Translations under genes and position numbers: made by a program | DNA from: JAKQDP01 sp964536975 | GTDB taxonomy: Bacteria; Patescibacteriota; Patescibacteriia; 2-01-FULL-39-33 | DNA: 64,000 nucleotides | Assembly: GCA_964536975.1 (NCBI GenBank) | Contig: CAZHYS010000003.1 | Coordinates: 30,780 to 94,779 of the forward strand | Direction: 5' to 3' | In this document: positions 8,123-15,484 of the stretch, one piece after another | Layout of the letters: every line of letters starts with the position of its first letter | How positions within the stretch are numbered: position 1 is the stretch's first letter | The notes under the pieces: generated by a model | Told to the model about the DNA's origin: nothing | The model's database searches: none | The model's input: only the letters and a program-made list of their open reading frames with translations

Positions 8123-8510
8123 GTATTATATATGCTTTAGCACCGTTGCATTTTCCTCCCCCTTTACAAGGGGGAGGTAGGAGGGGGTAAATTAATTATG
8201 ATATTTACCTCAATTACCCCTCCCTAACCCGTTCCTGGGCAGAGCTAATCGCTCCCAATGGTCGCGATTATCTACGCTCGCTTCGCATCGCTTCTGCCCG
8301 TCCTTCGGACCCCTTATAAATGGGAGGGAAAGAATAATCGTAAACAATGCTAACAATTTTTATAATTAAATTTTTAAAATTTTATTTCTTTACTCGTCTC
8401 GCCGTAGCCTTGGCGAAGGCGGAAGCTACGCGGACATAATGATTCTCTTAGAAAAAATAACTGTAAATAACTGTCAAAACCAAAAAGAATTCTATAGGGC
8501 ATAAATCATG
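8123..8510. repeat. Dispersed C/G-rich palindromes in a gene-free stretch
   Basis: About 390 bp without a gene. A perfect palindrome (8155-8164 with 8168-8177) of the CCTCCCCCTT type starts it, followed by degenerate copies of the same family. Near 8395-8437 a hairpin CGTAGC...GCTACG includes a 14-bp copy (8424-8437) of the 5' end of the tRNA-Arg gene at 8070-8083. Confidence 0.6.
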
Positions 8511-8536
8511 ATAACAGTTTTTTGGGCAAAAGTCAA

Positions 8537-8565
8537 TTGATTTTTTTCGGATTATCTGGTAAAAT
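8537..8565 (+). promoter_or_regulatory. Promoter of the nitroreductase gene
   Basis: TTGATT (8537-8542) and TAAAAT (8560-8565) are 17 bp apart, with TGG just before the -10 acting as an extended -10. Confidence 0.6.
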
Positions 8566-8633
8566 TTGTTTGTTCAAAAGAGGGGGCATAATGTTGGCAG
8601 AAACACCCTCCAAATATAAATTAACTCCCAAAT

Positions 8634-9137
8634 ATGATAGAAGCCATCAAAAAAAGGCGGTCAGTAAGGAAATATCTCAATCAGGATATTTCCGAAGACC
8701 AACTGAAGGAGATTTTGACTGCGGCGATGTATGCGCCGTCGGCCAATGCTATTTATCCTTGGGATTTGATCGTAGTTCGGCGGAGCGAGACTAAGGAACT
8801 TTTGTCCAAGACGACCCCTTGGTCGGCCCATGCCAAGGACGCAGCCGTGGTAATTGTCGTCGTCGGCAACGAAGAAGAAAGCCCCGACTGGGTGGAGGAT
8901 TGCGCCATTGTCGCCGAACATATCTGGCTGGCGGCGGCTGAGCAAAATCTGTCCAGTTGCTGGATTCAGATCCGCGGCAATGATAATGCCGAAAAGGATG
9001 TCAAAGAGCTTCTCAATATTCCCCAGAAATATCGGGTTTTATGCCTGATGCCGATTGGCGCGCCGACTCAAGAGCCGGAAGAGCATGGTGAAACGGATTT
9101 TAATAAGAGTCGGGTAAAAAATGAGAAATACAAGTAA
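8634..9137 (+). CDS. Nitroreductase family FMN-dependent oxidoreductase
   Basis: A 167-residue protein. The N-terminal motif IKKRRSVRKY (residues 4-13) binds the FMN phosphate in this family. APSANAIYPWDLIVV (about 34-48) and the GNDNAEKDVKELLNIP region followed by VLCLMPIGAPTQEP (about 135-149) are equally typical. Members reduce nitroaromatics, quinones or flavins with NAD(P)H; the natural substrate cannot be told from sequence. It is a short member of the family. It is a single gene with its own promoter and terminator. No SD precedes the ATG. Confidence 0.9.
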   Translation: MIEAIKKRRSVRKYLNQDISEDQLKEILTAAMYAPSANAIYPWDLIVVRRSETKELLSKTTPWSAHAKDAAVVIVVVGNEEESPDWVEDCAIVAEHIWLAAAEQNLSSCWIQIRGNDNAEKDVKELLNIPQKYRVLCLMPIGAPTQEPEEHGETDFNKSRVKNEKYK

Positions 9138-9155
9138 AATCATCAGTAAAAAAAG

Positions 9156-9178
9156 GAGCCAAAACGGCTCTTTTTTTG
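9156..9178 (+). terminator. Terminator of the nitroreductase gene
   Basis: GAGCC (9156-9160) pairs with GGCTC (9166-9170) and is followed by a run of T. Flanking A and T runs extend the stem with one bulge. Confidence 0.8.
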
Positions 9179-9182
9179 TCTC

Positions 9183-9211
9183 TTGACAAAGATTTGTAAA
9201 TATGATATAAT
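9183..9211 (+). promoter_or_regulatory. Perfect consensus sigma-70-type promoter
   Basis: TTGACA (9183-9188), 17 bp, TATAAT (9206-9211): an exact match to the consensus. The leader contains a hairpin (9244-9248 with 9255-9259) and an AAGGAGG SD at 9270-9276. Confidence 0.9.
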
Positions 9212-9284
9212 TATATATAGTACGTAATATTAAATAGCAGGGTGCTGTGGTGCGACAGCGGCAAACAATAAGGAGGATTTGCCG

Positions 9285-9734
9285 ATGTATGAAAGGAAGG
9301 ATAAGTTAGTCCGGCAGGCGCGTGATTTGTTGGCTAAGGCGGGCTATAAGATTTCTGCCCGCCGAATAAACCGTGCCTTCACTTTTTCAAGCAAGTCGAG
9401 TGATCAATCCGGCAGTCACGCATTGTGGGGCGCGCTTCAAAATGCCAACCCCACAATTCTGGCGCGAAAGCTGGAGGCACGAGGGGTGGTCTTTCGTGGC
9501 AAGGTAGCGGTCGGCCGAAGGCATGACAGCAACAATCCCACCCGCGCCTGGCGAGGAGGAAAAAGAGGGACAAAGGGAGTCAAATTATCCCCGCCAAAGA
9601 AAGAGCCAACCGTGCCGACTGTCGAGATGTCCGTCGAAATTGAGGATGGGAATATCTGTCCCAACCCAAACTGCGGATATCACGACCCCAGCCCCGAAGC
9701 GACCAGGTGTCCCAGTTGCGGGACACTCTACTAA
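9285..9734 (+). CDS. Unknown basic protein with C-terminal zinc ribbon
   Basis: A 149-residue protein. ATG 9285 is chosen because AAGGAGG ends 8 nt before it; an in-frame TTG at 9279 is too close to the SD. The N-terminal 85 residues are basic with two predicted helices (YERKDKLVRQARDLLAKAGY), followed by a K/G-rich linker. The C-terminus has two cysteine pairs, CPNPNC and CPSC, spaced as in a zinc ribbon (about residues 126-147). Zinc binding is likely. Nucleic-acid binding is a guess from the charge. It has a perfect consensus promoter, leader hairpin, SD and terminator, and so is a model member of the SD-led class. I do not recognise the family. Confidence 0.7.
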   Translation: MYERKDKLVRQARDLLAKAGYKISARRINRAFTFSSKSSDQSGSHALWGALQNANPTILARKLEARGVVFRGKVAVGRRHDSNNPTRAWRGGKRGTKGVKLSPPKKEPTVPTVEMSVEIEDGNICPNPNCGYHDPSPEATRCPSCGTLY

Positions 9735-9749
9735 ACTCCGCTTCATCAC

Positions 9750-9797
9750 GCGGCCTAACTGATCAAACGCGATCGACCGGGCCGCTTATTTTTTTGT
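9750..9797 (+). terminator. Terminator of gene 9285-9734
   Basis: GCGGCC (9750-9755) pairs with GGCCGC (9780-9785), with an inner GATC/GATC helix, followed by TTATTTTTTTG. Confidence 0.75.
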
Positions 9798-9822
9798 CTA
9801 AAAATTTTATTTTAGTTATAAT
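9794..9822 (+). promoter_or_regulatory. Promoter of small membrane protein gene
   Basis: TTGTCT (9794-9799), 17 bp, TATAAT (9817-9822), about 22 nt before ATG 9851. Confidence 0.6.
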
Positions 9823-9850
9823 TAACACAAGCGAAATCAATCAAAATTTT

Positions 9851-10075
9851 ATGTGGAGCGGCAAAATCAAAAAAAATCCGCCGGTCTATACCGACAACCC
9901 GGTCAAGAAAACCATGTTGCAAAAAGTGATGCGGCCAAAGGATTGGGTGATGCTGGGGATACTTCTTGTTGTGTCGGCGGTATGCTGGACTTGGGTCTGG
10001 CGGGCCTATCAAGAGCCATTTGTCTATGATGATTTCTTCATCTCTTCGGATATTTCCGCGGAGGCCGGCGCGTAA
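9851..10075 (+). CDS. Small single-pass membrane protein
   Basis: Encodes 74 residues: a basic N-terminal half ending in MRPKDW, one hydrophobic segment (about residues 33-51, WVMLGILLVVSAVCWTWVW) and a short acidic C-terminus. The topology is probably N-in. The reading frame is open further upstream, but ATG 9851 fits the promoter at 9794-9822. No SD is seen. No family was recognised; similar short membrane proteins are common in this group of bacteria. It lies just before rpsO with a separate promoter. Confidence 0.55.
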   Translation: MWSGKIKKNPPVYTDNPVKKTMLQKVMRPKDWVMLGILLVVSAVCWTWVWRAYQEPFVYDDFFISSDISAEAGA

Positions 10076-10084
10076 TTTCATCGG

Positions 10085-10113
10085 TTGACAAAAGGCAAAA
10101 AATGTAATAAGAT
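10085..10113 (+). promoter_or_regulatory. rpsO promoter
   Basis: TTGACA (10085-10090), 17 bp, TAAGAT (10108-10113). The transcript would start about 80 nt before the rpsO ATG. Confidence 0.75.
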
Positions 10114-10133
10114 AGACCCATAACAATTAATGG

Positions 10134-10183
10134 CGATTTTCTTGGTTTTGGCGGCTTGATTCCGCCGGTTACTCGGAAAATCG
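10134..10183 (+). promoter_or_regulatory. Structured rpsO leader, candidate S15 autoregulatory RNA
   Basis: An outer helix pairs CGATTTTC (10134-10141) with GAAAATCG (10176-10183). An inner hairpin pairs GGCGG (10150-10154) with CCGCC (10162-10166). The structure ends 17 nt before the start codon, close to the SD (AAGGGG). S15 represses its own synthesis through leader structures in several bacterial groups, each with a different fold; this could be another. The function is inference. Confidence 0.55.
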
Positions 10184-10199
10184 TGACAAGGGGTTACCC

Positions 10200-10559
10200 A
10201 TGATTGACAAAAAAAAGAAGCAGCAAATCATCAAAAAGTTTGCTATTCACGACAACGACACCGGCTCTTCCGAAGTGCAAATAGCGCTACTCACGGAAGA
10301 AATCAAGAATCTGACCGAGCATTTGAAAAATCACAAGAAAGATTTTTCCTCCCGCCGGGGGTTGTTGCGCAAAGTTTCCGAACGGCGCAAGTTGTTGCGT
10401 TATTTGGAAAAAGAGAATTTAGAAAGCTTTGAGGAGTTGGTCAAAAAGCTCAAACTCAAAATTGCCAGACGCACTGACGAGATGGCGGAGATTATAGAAG
10501 AAGAGCTGGCTGAAGAAAAAAACATTGACGCGGAAGAAGATGGCGGGGAGGAGAATTAA
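10200..10559 (+). CDS. rpsO: 30S ribosomal protein S15 with acidic C-terminal extension
   Basis: A 119-residue protein. Residues 1-88 are standard S15: DTGSSEVQIALLTEEIKNLT near 20-39, then the RRGLLRKVSERRKLLRYL rRNA-binding helix near 54-71. S15 binds the central domain of 16S rRNA and is a primary assembly protein. The usual bacterial length is 88-89; here about 30 further residues, almost all acidic (IEEELAEEKN... ending DGGEEN), are added. This tail is unusual and could be solvent-exposed or regulatory. AAGGGG 6 nt before the ATG serves as SD. pnp follows, as in many bacteria. Confidence 0.95.
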   Translation: MIDKKKKQQIIKKFAIHDNDTGSSEVQIALLTEEIKNLTEHLKNHKKDFSSRRGLLRKVSERRKLLRYLEKENLESFEELVKKLKLKIARRTDEMAEIIEEELAEEKNIDAEEDGGEEN

Positions 10560-10604
10560 TATTCTCCTCTTTGCTGTTTTAAAATAATAAAAACAATTAA
10601 TTAA

Positions 10605-10704
10605 CGCGAATCGATCAAGGCGATTATTTATTTGAAAGCAAGCGGATTGTTTGGACAAGGACCAAAGATTCCGATTGTCTTCAAATAAATGCCCGATCGA
10701 TTCC
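10605..10704 (+). promoter_or_regulatory. Long hairpin in the rpsO-pnp intergenic leader
   Basis: Three nested complementary segments form one long imperfect hairpin: AATCGATC (10609-10616) with GATCGATT (10695-10702), an 11-bp perfect helix 10626-10636 with 10680-10690, and an inner imperfect helix. In E. coli a hairpin at the same genomic place is cut by RNase III and lets PNPase limit its own message. The same logic here is inference. Confidence 0.65.
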
Positions 10705-10719
10705 AGAAAGGAATTTTTT

Positions 10720-12990
10720 ATGTCTAATGTGCAGAAGTTTGAAATGGATTGGGCTGGCCGCAAGTTGTCCGTAGAATTCGGACGCTTGGCCGACCAGGCT
10801 AACGCCGCTTGTCTTGTTTCTTATGGCGAGACAGTCGTTTTGGCGACAGCCGTGATGGGCAAAGAGCCGAGAGAGGGCGTTGACTTTCTCCCCTTCCAGG
10901 TGGAGATGGCGGAGAAGATGTATGCCGCCGGCAAAATCAAAGGTTCGCGATTTGTAAAACGCGAGGGCAAGCCGACCGACAACGCCATTTTGGACGCGCG
11001 GATGATTGATCGTGGCTTACGTCCATTATTCAATCAGAAAATTAGAAATGAAATCCAGGTCGTCGTCACCACCTTGTCTTATGATGATGAAAATCCGGCG
11101 GATGTTCTGGCGATTACCGCCGCCGCCATTGCCTTGCACGCGTCCGACATTCCTTGGAATGGTCCGTTGGCCGGTTTGGCCATTGGCCGGATCGCCGGAC
11201 AATTTGTCATTAATCCGACTGTTGCTCAGATAGAACAATCGGATTTAAAACTGGTCGTTTCCGTGGTTGGTGATCGGATTGTGATGATTGACGCTGATTT
11301 TCAACAGGCGACCGAAGAGGATGCCGCCGCCGCGTTTGAGTTGGCAATCAAAGAAGCTCGTCCGGTGTTGGAATTCATTGAAAAAATTCGCGAGACAGTC
11401 GGCAAAGCCAAGCAAGATGAAAACAAGCTGATTGAGGCGGCGCAAGCGGCCGGCGAAGTTTCCTTGGCGGAAAAGGAAGCGGCTTTTGATGAAGCCAAGA
11501 AATTTTTCGCGCCGCAACTGGAAAAGTATCTGTTCAATCGGCCGCGCGGCACTAAGAGGGAACGCAAAGAAGTGGCCAAAGTATTGCTTGATGAGTTTGT
11601 TGAAAAAATAAAACAAGACGGCCGGCATGAAGAAATAATCAATTATGTCAAAGATAATTTTGAAGCTTATCTGGAAGAAGAAGTCAGCCGGGCGATTTTG
11701 GAACGCGATTTGCGCGTGGACGGCCGCCGTTTGGATCAGATCCGGCCGCTCTCTTGCCAAGTCGGCATCTTGCCGCGCACCCATGGCACCGGGTTGTTCA
11801 GCCGCGGTGAGACGCAAGTATTGTCAGTCGTGACCTTGGGCGCTCCCGGCGACGCGCAGATCCTTGATGAAATGACCGAAGACGATACCAAAAAGCATTA
11901 TCTTCATTTTTACAATTGTCCGCCTTATTCTTTCGGCGAGGCGGGTCGGTTTGGCAGCCCTGGTCGGCGGGAAATCGGCCACGGCGCGCTCGCGGAAAAA
12001 GCGCTTTTGCCAGTGTTGCCGTCAAAAGAAGAATTCCCTTATACTATCATGGTCGTGTCTGAAGTGATGGGCTCCAACGGCTCTTCTTCCATGGCTTCTA
12101 CCTGCGGCTCCACTTTATCACTGATGGATGCGGGCGTGCCAATCAAGAGTCCGGTGGCCGGTATTGCTATGGGTCTAGTTTCTCGCGGCGACAAATACAA
12201 GATTTTGACTGATTTGCAGGATTTGGAAGACGGTGAAGGCGGCATGGATTTCAAGGTGGCCGGCACCAAGGATGGCATTACCGCCATTCAGATGGACACC
12301 AAGACCAGTGGCTTAAACTTGGATATTTGCCGCCAGACTTTGGCGCAAGCTAAGAAAGCGCGCTTGGAGATATTGGATGAAATAATCAAGACGATTTCCT
12401 CACCGCGGCCAGATTTATCGCAGTATGCCCCGCGCATTGAAACTATGCGAATCAATCCTGACAAAATCAGGGATGTCATTGGCAGCGGCGGCAAGATTAT
12501 CAATGAGATTATTGCTGTCTGCGATGTCCAGATTGATATTGAAGACGACGGTTTGGTCACTATTACCAGCAACAATCCTGAAGGCATGAAGAAGGCGATT
12601 AAATGGGTTGAAGATTTGACCAAAGAAATACAAGTCGGCGAAGTTTACACCGGCAAAGTGGTACGATTGATGGATTTTGGCGCTTTTGTGGAAATTTTGC
12701 CCGGCCGGGACGGTATGGTTCATATTTCCGAGTTTGCCAATCATCGCGTGGACAAGATTTCCGACGTTGCCAATATCGGCGACACTCTGACTGTTAAAGT
12801 GATTGAAATAGACGGCCAGGGACGAGTAAATTTGTCCGTCAAGCAAGCCGACCCGAATTATGATCCGGCCAGCGATCCCAAAAATGGCGCCGGCCATAGT
12901 AATGGCGGCTATCGCGGCAATAATGATCGCCGCAACGGCGGCCGCGGCTTTTCCGATCGGCCGCGGAAAAAATTCGGCTTCCGCCGGTAG
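10720..12990 (+). CDS. pnp: Polyribonucleotide nucleotidyltransferase (PNPase)
   Basis: A 756-residue phosphorolytic 3'-5' exoribonuclease. Order of domains: first RNase PH-like domain (about 5-135), all-helical linker (about 230-320), second RNase PH-like domain (about 330-550, with RTHGTGLFSRGETQ and the GDGEGGMDFKVAG-like catalytic stretch EDGEGGMDFKVAGT), KH domain (near 575-635, GSGGKIINEI) and S1 domain (near 640-710, YTGKVVRLMDFGAFVEILPG). The C-terminus is a G/N/R-rich tail (about 715-756) typical of RNA-contacting extensions. ATG 10720 follows AGAAAGGAA; an upstream in-frame ATG at 10651 lies inside the leader hairpin and is rejected. Probably transcribed with rpsO. Confidence 0.97.
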   Translation: MSNVQKFEMDWAGRKLSVEFGRLADQANAACLVSYGETVVLATAVMGKEPREGVDFLPFQVEMAEKMYAAGKIKGSRFVKREGKPTDNAILDARMIDRGLRPLFNQKIRNEIQVVVTTLSYDDENPADVLAITAAAIALHASDIPWNGPLAGLAIGRIAGQFVINPTVAQIEQSDLKLVVSVVGDRIVMIDADFQQATEEDAAAAFELAIKEARPVLEFIEKIRETVGKAKQDENKLIEAAQAAGEVSLAEKEAAFDEAKKFFAPQLEKYLFNRPRGTKRERKEVAKVLLDEFVEKIKQDGRHEEIINYVKDNFEAYLEEEVSRAILERDLRVDGRRLDQIRPLSCQVGILPRTHGTGLFSRGETQVLSVVTLGAPGDAQILDEMTEDDTKKHYLHFYNCPPYSFGEAGRFGSPGRREIGHGALAEKALLPVLPSKEEFPYTIMVVSEVMGSNGSSSMASTCGSTLSLMDAGVPIKSPVAGIAMGLVSRGDKYKILTDLQDLEDGEGGMDFKVAGTKDGITAIQMDTKTSGLNLDICRQTLAQAKKARLEILDEIIKTISSPRPDLSQYAPRIETMRINPDKIRDVIGSGGKIINEIIAVCDVQIDIEDDGLVTITSNNPEGMKKAIKWVEDLTKEIQVGEVYTGKVVRLMDFGAFVEILPGRDGMVHISEFANHRVDKISDVANIGDTLTVKVIEIDGQGRVNLSVKQADPNYDPASDPKNGAGHSNGGYRGNNDRRNGGRGFSDRPRKKFGFRR

Positions 12991-13027
12991 TCAAAGAATC
13001 ACCTTATTGATATAGATTGCGTTTTTA

Positions 13028-14371
13028 ATGATATCTTTTAATCTCAAAAACAATTCCCTCCGTGGCAAAACCGCCCTTTTGCTTTTGGCGGGGATTGTTT
13101 TTTTGTCATTTTTTTCTTTTTCCGTTTACAATCAATATTTTGCCGATACCATTAGCCGCTATGTTCCGGCCGAAGCGGCGTTTTATGTCCGCTTTAGCCT
13201 GCCGAAGATAAAGAGCCGGGCAGAACTGTCCGATTTGGCATCGCGGACAGTCACTGAAGTCTTATCGCCGCAATTGACGGAAGATTATTTTGATATCTCG
13301 CCGGTCAAGAGAGAGTTAGCAATAGTCGGCGCGGTCGCAAATGGCGAAATTCATCCGGCGGTTATCATTCGGACTGATCGGCCGGGCAAGACAGAGGAGT
13401 TTTTCAAAGAGCGCGGGATTTCTTATAAATTTTTGGCTGGAAATTATCTGGTCGCCGCCAATCGGCCGGAAACATTGGATTTTTTTTCATCTGACCGGAC
13501 AGATATCTCAGGATTAATCAAGAGCAAGTTTTCCCGTCGATCGTCCGTCAATGTTTTTATTTCTTCTTCTGCCGGAAGCGAACTAATTAAGGACAGTTTT
13601 TCTTGGAACATATTTTTGGCTGGTTTGGATTTGTCCAGCGATATTTTTGCTAATGCTCGGGTAAAAGGCGGCCGGCTGGAAGCGACAATTATTGGCAAAG
13701 AAAGCGGTCGCGCTGACATTCCCGACAAAATTGGCGATTTTGATTTTGTTTTGTCCACGGGGGATTTTTCCGCTTTGGCCGACAAATTCTCCGCCCAATT
13801 ATCATCTGTTTCTTCTGCCGCCGAAAACAATTGGGCGTGGTGGCGGGAGCGTTATTTCGGCGAAGCTGGCAAAGATGTTTTTGGCCGGCAGCTGGTTTTT
13901 GCCGCCGCTGGTACTGGCCGCGGTTCCGGTTGGCCGGTCAGTGATTTTGATTTTTGTCTTAACGTCTATTTTCCCGACGAGGCGGCGCTGGCAGCCAATT
14001 TGCCTATTTGGGAAGAGACGATCAAAAAAATCATCGCTGAGCGGTTTTTTTCCCGGCAGTCGGTTTGGCTGGATGACGGCACCAGAGTAGTGGAGTATAG
14101 GCCGCTTTATTCCCGGCTGGATTATGGCCAGGATGGAGATCTCAAAATCATTTCCGCTACCTCTACCAGTGAAGAAATTAGTATTTTTTATGCTTCCGCC
14201 GGTCCGGTTTTACGCATTTCCAACAACAAATCTCTGTCCTGCGATAATTTAGGAGGCGATGGCGATTATATAAAATGGAACACGTCTTTGGCGCCGTTTT
14301 ATCAGCCGTTTGATTTTCTCAATGCTTTTAAGCAGATAGAGGCATCAGGGGACAAAGTGATTTTTAGATAA
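13028..14371 (+). CDS. DUF3352-like membrane-anchored protein
   Basis: A 447-residue protein with an N-terminal membrane anchor (about 15-37) and a large outer domain. The segment YVPAEAAFYVRFSLPK just after the anchor and the paired 'regulatory value' style repeats resemble DUF3352 proteins, whose function is not known. No catalytic motif is visible. Starts 37 bp after pnp and lacks an SD, so it may be read from the pnp transcript. The assignment to the DUF family is by general pattern and moderately sure. Confidence 0.65.
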   Translation: MISFNLKNNSLRGKTALLLLAGIVFLSFFSFSVYNQYFADTISRYVPAEAAFYVRFSLPKIKSRAELSDLASRTVTEVLSPQLTEDYFDISPVKRELAIVGAVANGEIHPAVIIRTDRPGKTEEFFKERGISYKFLAGNYLVAANRPETLDFFSSDRTDISGLIKSKFSRRSSVNVFISSSAGSELIKDSFSWNIFLAGLDLSSDIFANARVKGGRLEATIIGKESGRADIPDKIGDFDFVLSTGDFSALADKFSAQLSSVSSAAENNWAWWRERYFGEAGKDVFGRQLVFAAAGTGRGSGWPVSDFDFCLNVYFPDEAALAANLPIWEETIKKIIAERFFSRQSVWLDDGTRVVEYRPLYSRLDYGQDGDLKIISATSTSEEISIFYASAGPVLRISNNKSLSCDNLGGDGDYIKWNTSLAPFYQPFDFLNAFKQIEASGDKVIFR

Positions 14372-14411
14372 TTCTGCTAAATTTAGCGAAAAAATATTTT
14401 TTAATCAACAT

Positions 14412-14465
14412 TGTGAATAATATGTTGATAACTTGACAAGAACAGTTTTTTATTTTGGTGGATAA
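14412..14465. promoter_or_regulatory. Cluster of DnaA-box-like 9-mers
   Basis: TGTGAATAA (14412-14420) is a perfect reverse-strand DnaA box (TTATTCACA). TGTTGATAA (14423-14431) and GGTGGATAA (14457-14465) each differ by one base from the consensus. All three have the same orientation, in an AT-rich stretch upstream of the ncRNA promoter. No dnaA or dnaN is present, so this is a candidate DnaA-binding region, not a proven origin. Confidence 0.35.
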
Positions 14466-14512
14466 GTTTGGAATAACTTTATTTTTTGTTTAAAATTAGC
14501 CGTTATTTCATA

Positions 14513-14541
14513 TTGACCAGGTATTTGGAAAATGCTATAAT
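14513..14541 (+). promoter_or_regulatory. Near-consensus promoter of the structured ncRNA
   Basis: TTGACC (14513-14518), 17 bp, TATAAT (14536-14541). The predicted start is near 14548. Confidence 0.8.
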
Positions 14542-14547
14542 TAACAT

Positions 14548-14910
14548 AGAAACGATAAAAACGCACCTTTAATCATCTGAAAAGTTGTCCTAAATGACCG
14601 TTTAAGACAGTTTTTCGCTTTTTACTATTCGCTTTATTCCCGGCGGGCGTGACTGCTTGCCGCCATTCCGAGGTTTGTCTCGGCCCAAAAAGAGAGCCTA
14701 CAGCCGGCGCACAGTAGAAGGCAATAGTACCTTAGAATCTCTCCCGGTCAGAGAGATGCTTTCACTGGCGCGAGGTTGCGCGGATTTTTGCTTGCCGTTT
14801 TGGCGTTCAAAACGGCAGACAAACCGGTCTCGAGGCCTGTAGGCTCAAGAAGCCCACAATATTAATATACAAATATAAATATGGGGTGTACGCTTGAGCC
14901 TCTTTTGTTT
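14548..14910 (+). ncRNA. Candidate structured non-coding RNA with pseudoknot
   Basis: No credible coding sequence fills 14372-15017, but a strong promoter and a terminator delimit about 360 nt of structured RNA. Helices visible: 14642-14646/14660-14664; 14668-14672/14679-14683; 14738-14743/14751-14756; 14793-14801/14809-14817 (9 bp). Two long-range pairings cross each other: 14672-14680 with 14817-14825 (9 bp) and 14694-14703 with 14837-14846 (10 bp), giving a pseudoknot. The 3' strand 14840-14848 can instead pair with 14893-14901 to form the terminator, as in a riboswitch switch-over. The conserved motifs of RNase P RNA, tmRNA, SRP RNA or common riboswitches were not found. It could be a stand-alone RNA or a cis-acting leader of the zinc-finger gene at 15018. 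Confidence 0.6.
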
Positions 14911-14912
14911 TC
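14840..14912 (+). terminator. Terminator of the ncRNA, overlapping the pseudoknot helix
   Basis: AGGCTCAAG (about 14841-14849) is complementary to CTTGAGCCT (14893-14901), followed by CTTTTGTTTT. The 5' arm is shared with the 10-bp long-range helix of the upstream RNA, so the two folds exclude each other. Confidence 0.6.
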
Positions 14913-15017
14913 TCAAAAAATTTGTTATATTTAACTAAACATAAATTTGCTTCATATAAGGAGGGCTCATTGCTGCGGCTTATAAAGGCCGCAGTCAAAT
15001 TAATTTCTAACCATTTT

Positions 15018-15398
15018 ATGGACGAGAAAATTCTCCAAGAGCTGAAAAATCAGCTTGAAGAAAAAAAAGAAAGAATAATCGCCAACTTAGAAAGCATCGG
15101 CAATCGAGTGAAGGGCGATGACAACGATGAGATAAATTACAACGCCGAGTTTCCCGATTACGGCGATTCCAGCGAGGACAGCGCGGTGGAAGTGGCTGAT
15201 TATACCAAAAATTTGTCTTTTGAACGGGGGCTAGAAGGCGAATTGCGCGACGTGGAAGCGGCGCTCAAAAAAATAGCAGAAGGGGGATATGGTATTTGCA
15301 AGCACTGCGGCAAGCAGATAGAGCTGGAGCGATTGAAGATCCGCCCCGAATCATCTTCTTGCGTCGCCTGCAAACAAGCGCTCAAGAATGGGGAATGA
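15018..15398 (+). CDS. DksA/TraR-type zinc finger protein
   Basis: A 126-residue protein with an N-terminal coiled coil (about residues 1-45), a central linker with the acidic DYGDSSEDSAVEV stretch, and a C-terminal C4 zinc finger: CKHCG near 92-96 and CVAC near 113-116. DksA/TraR proteins enter the RNA polymerase secondary channel and change initiation, often with ppGpp. The coiled-coil tip lacks an obvious DxxDxA motif, so activity like DksA is uncertain. ATG 15018 gives the family's normal start; the frame is open further upstream. A hairpin CTGCGGC/GCCGCAG lies at 14973-14994 in the leader. lspA follows after a palindromic repeat. Confidence 0.85.
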   Translation: MDEKILQELKNQLEEKKERIIANLESIGNRVKGDDNDEINYNAEFPDYGDSSEDSAVEVADYTKNLSFERGLEGELRDVEAALKKIAEGGYGICKHCGKQIELERLKIRPESSSCVACKQALKNGE

Positions 15399-15402
15399 AA
15401 TT

Positions 15403-15439
15403 CCCTCCCCTTTACAAGGGGAGGGAAGGGAGGGGTAAA
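15403..15439. repeat. C/G-rich dispersed palindrome between dksA-like gene and lspA
   Basis: CCCTCCCCTT and AAGGGGAGGG form a perfect stem over a short loop, followed by GGAGGGGTA. It is one of the many copies of the same family in this window. Confidence 0.7.
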
Positions 15440-15484
15440 ATAATGGAATAATATTTTCTTTTTTCAAGTGACAAAAAAGGATTT

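Noticed and set aside
8522..8794. A 90-residue plus-strand gene before the nitroreductase
   Set aside because: It overlaps the nitroreductase 5' half in another frame and its own promoter; the product looks like a shadow.
14657..14842. Short plus-strand frame inside the structured RNA
   Set aside because: No SD and no sensible protein; the paired helices explain the sequence better.
14548..14912. RNase P RNA, tmRNA, 6S or SRP RNA identity for the structured RNA
   Set aside because: The size and pseudoknot made RNase P RNA or tmRNA tempting, but GAGGAAAGTCC and ACAGAAA-type core motifs, a tRNA-like 3' end with T-loop, an ALAA-type tag and the SRP tetraloop region were all missing by eye.
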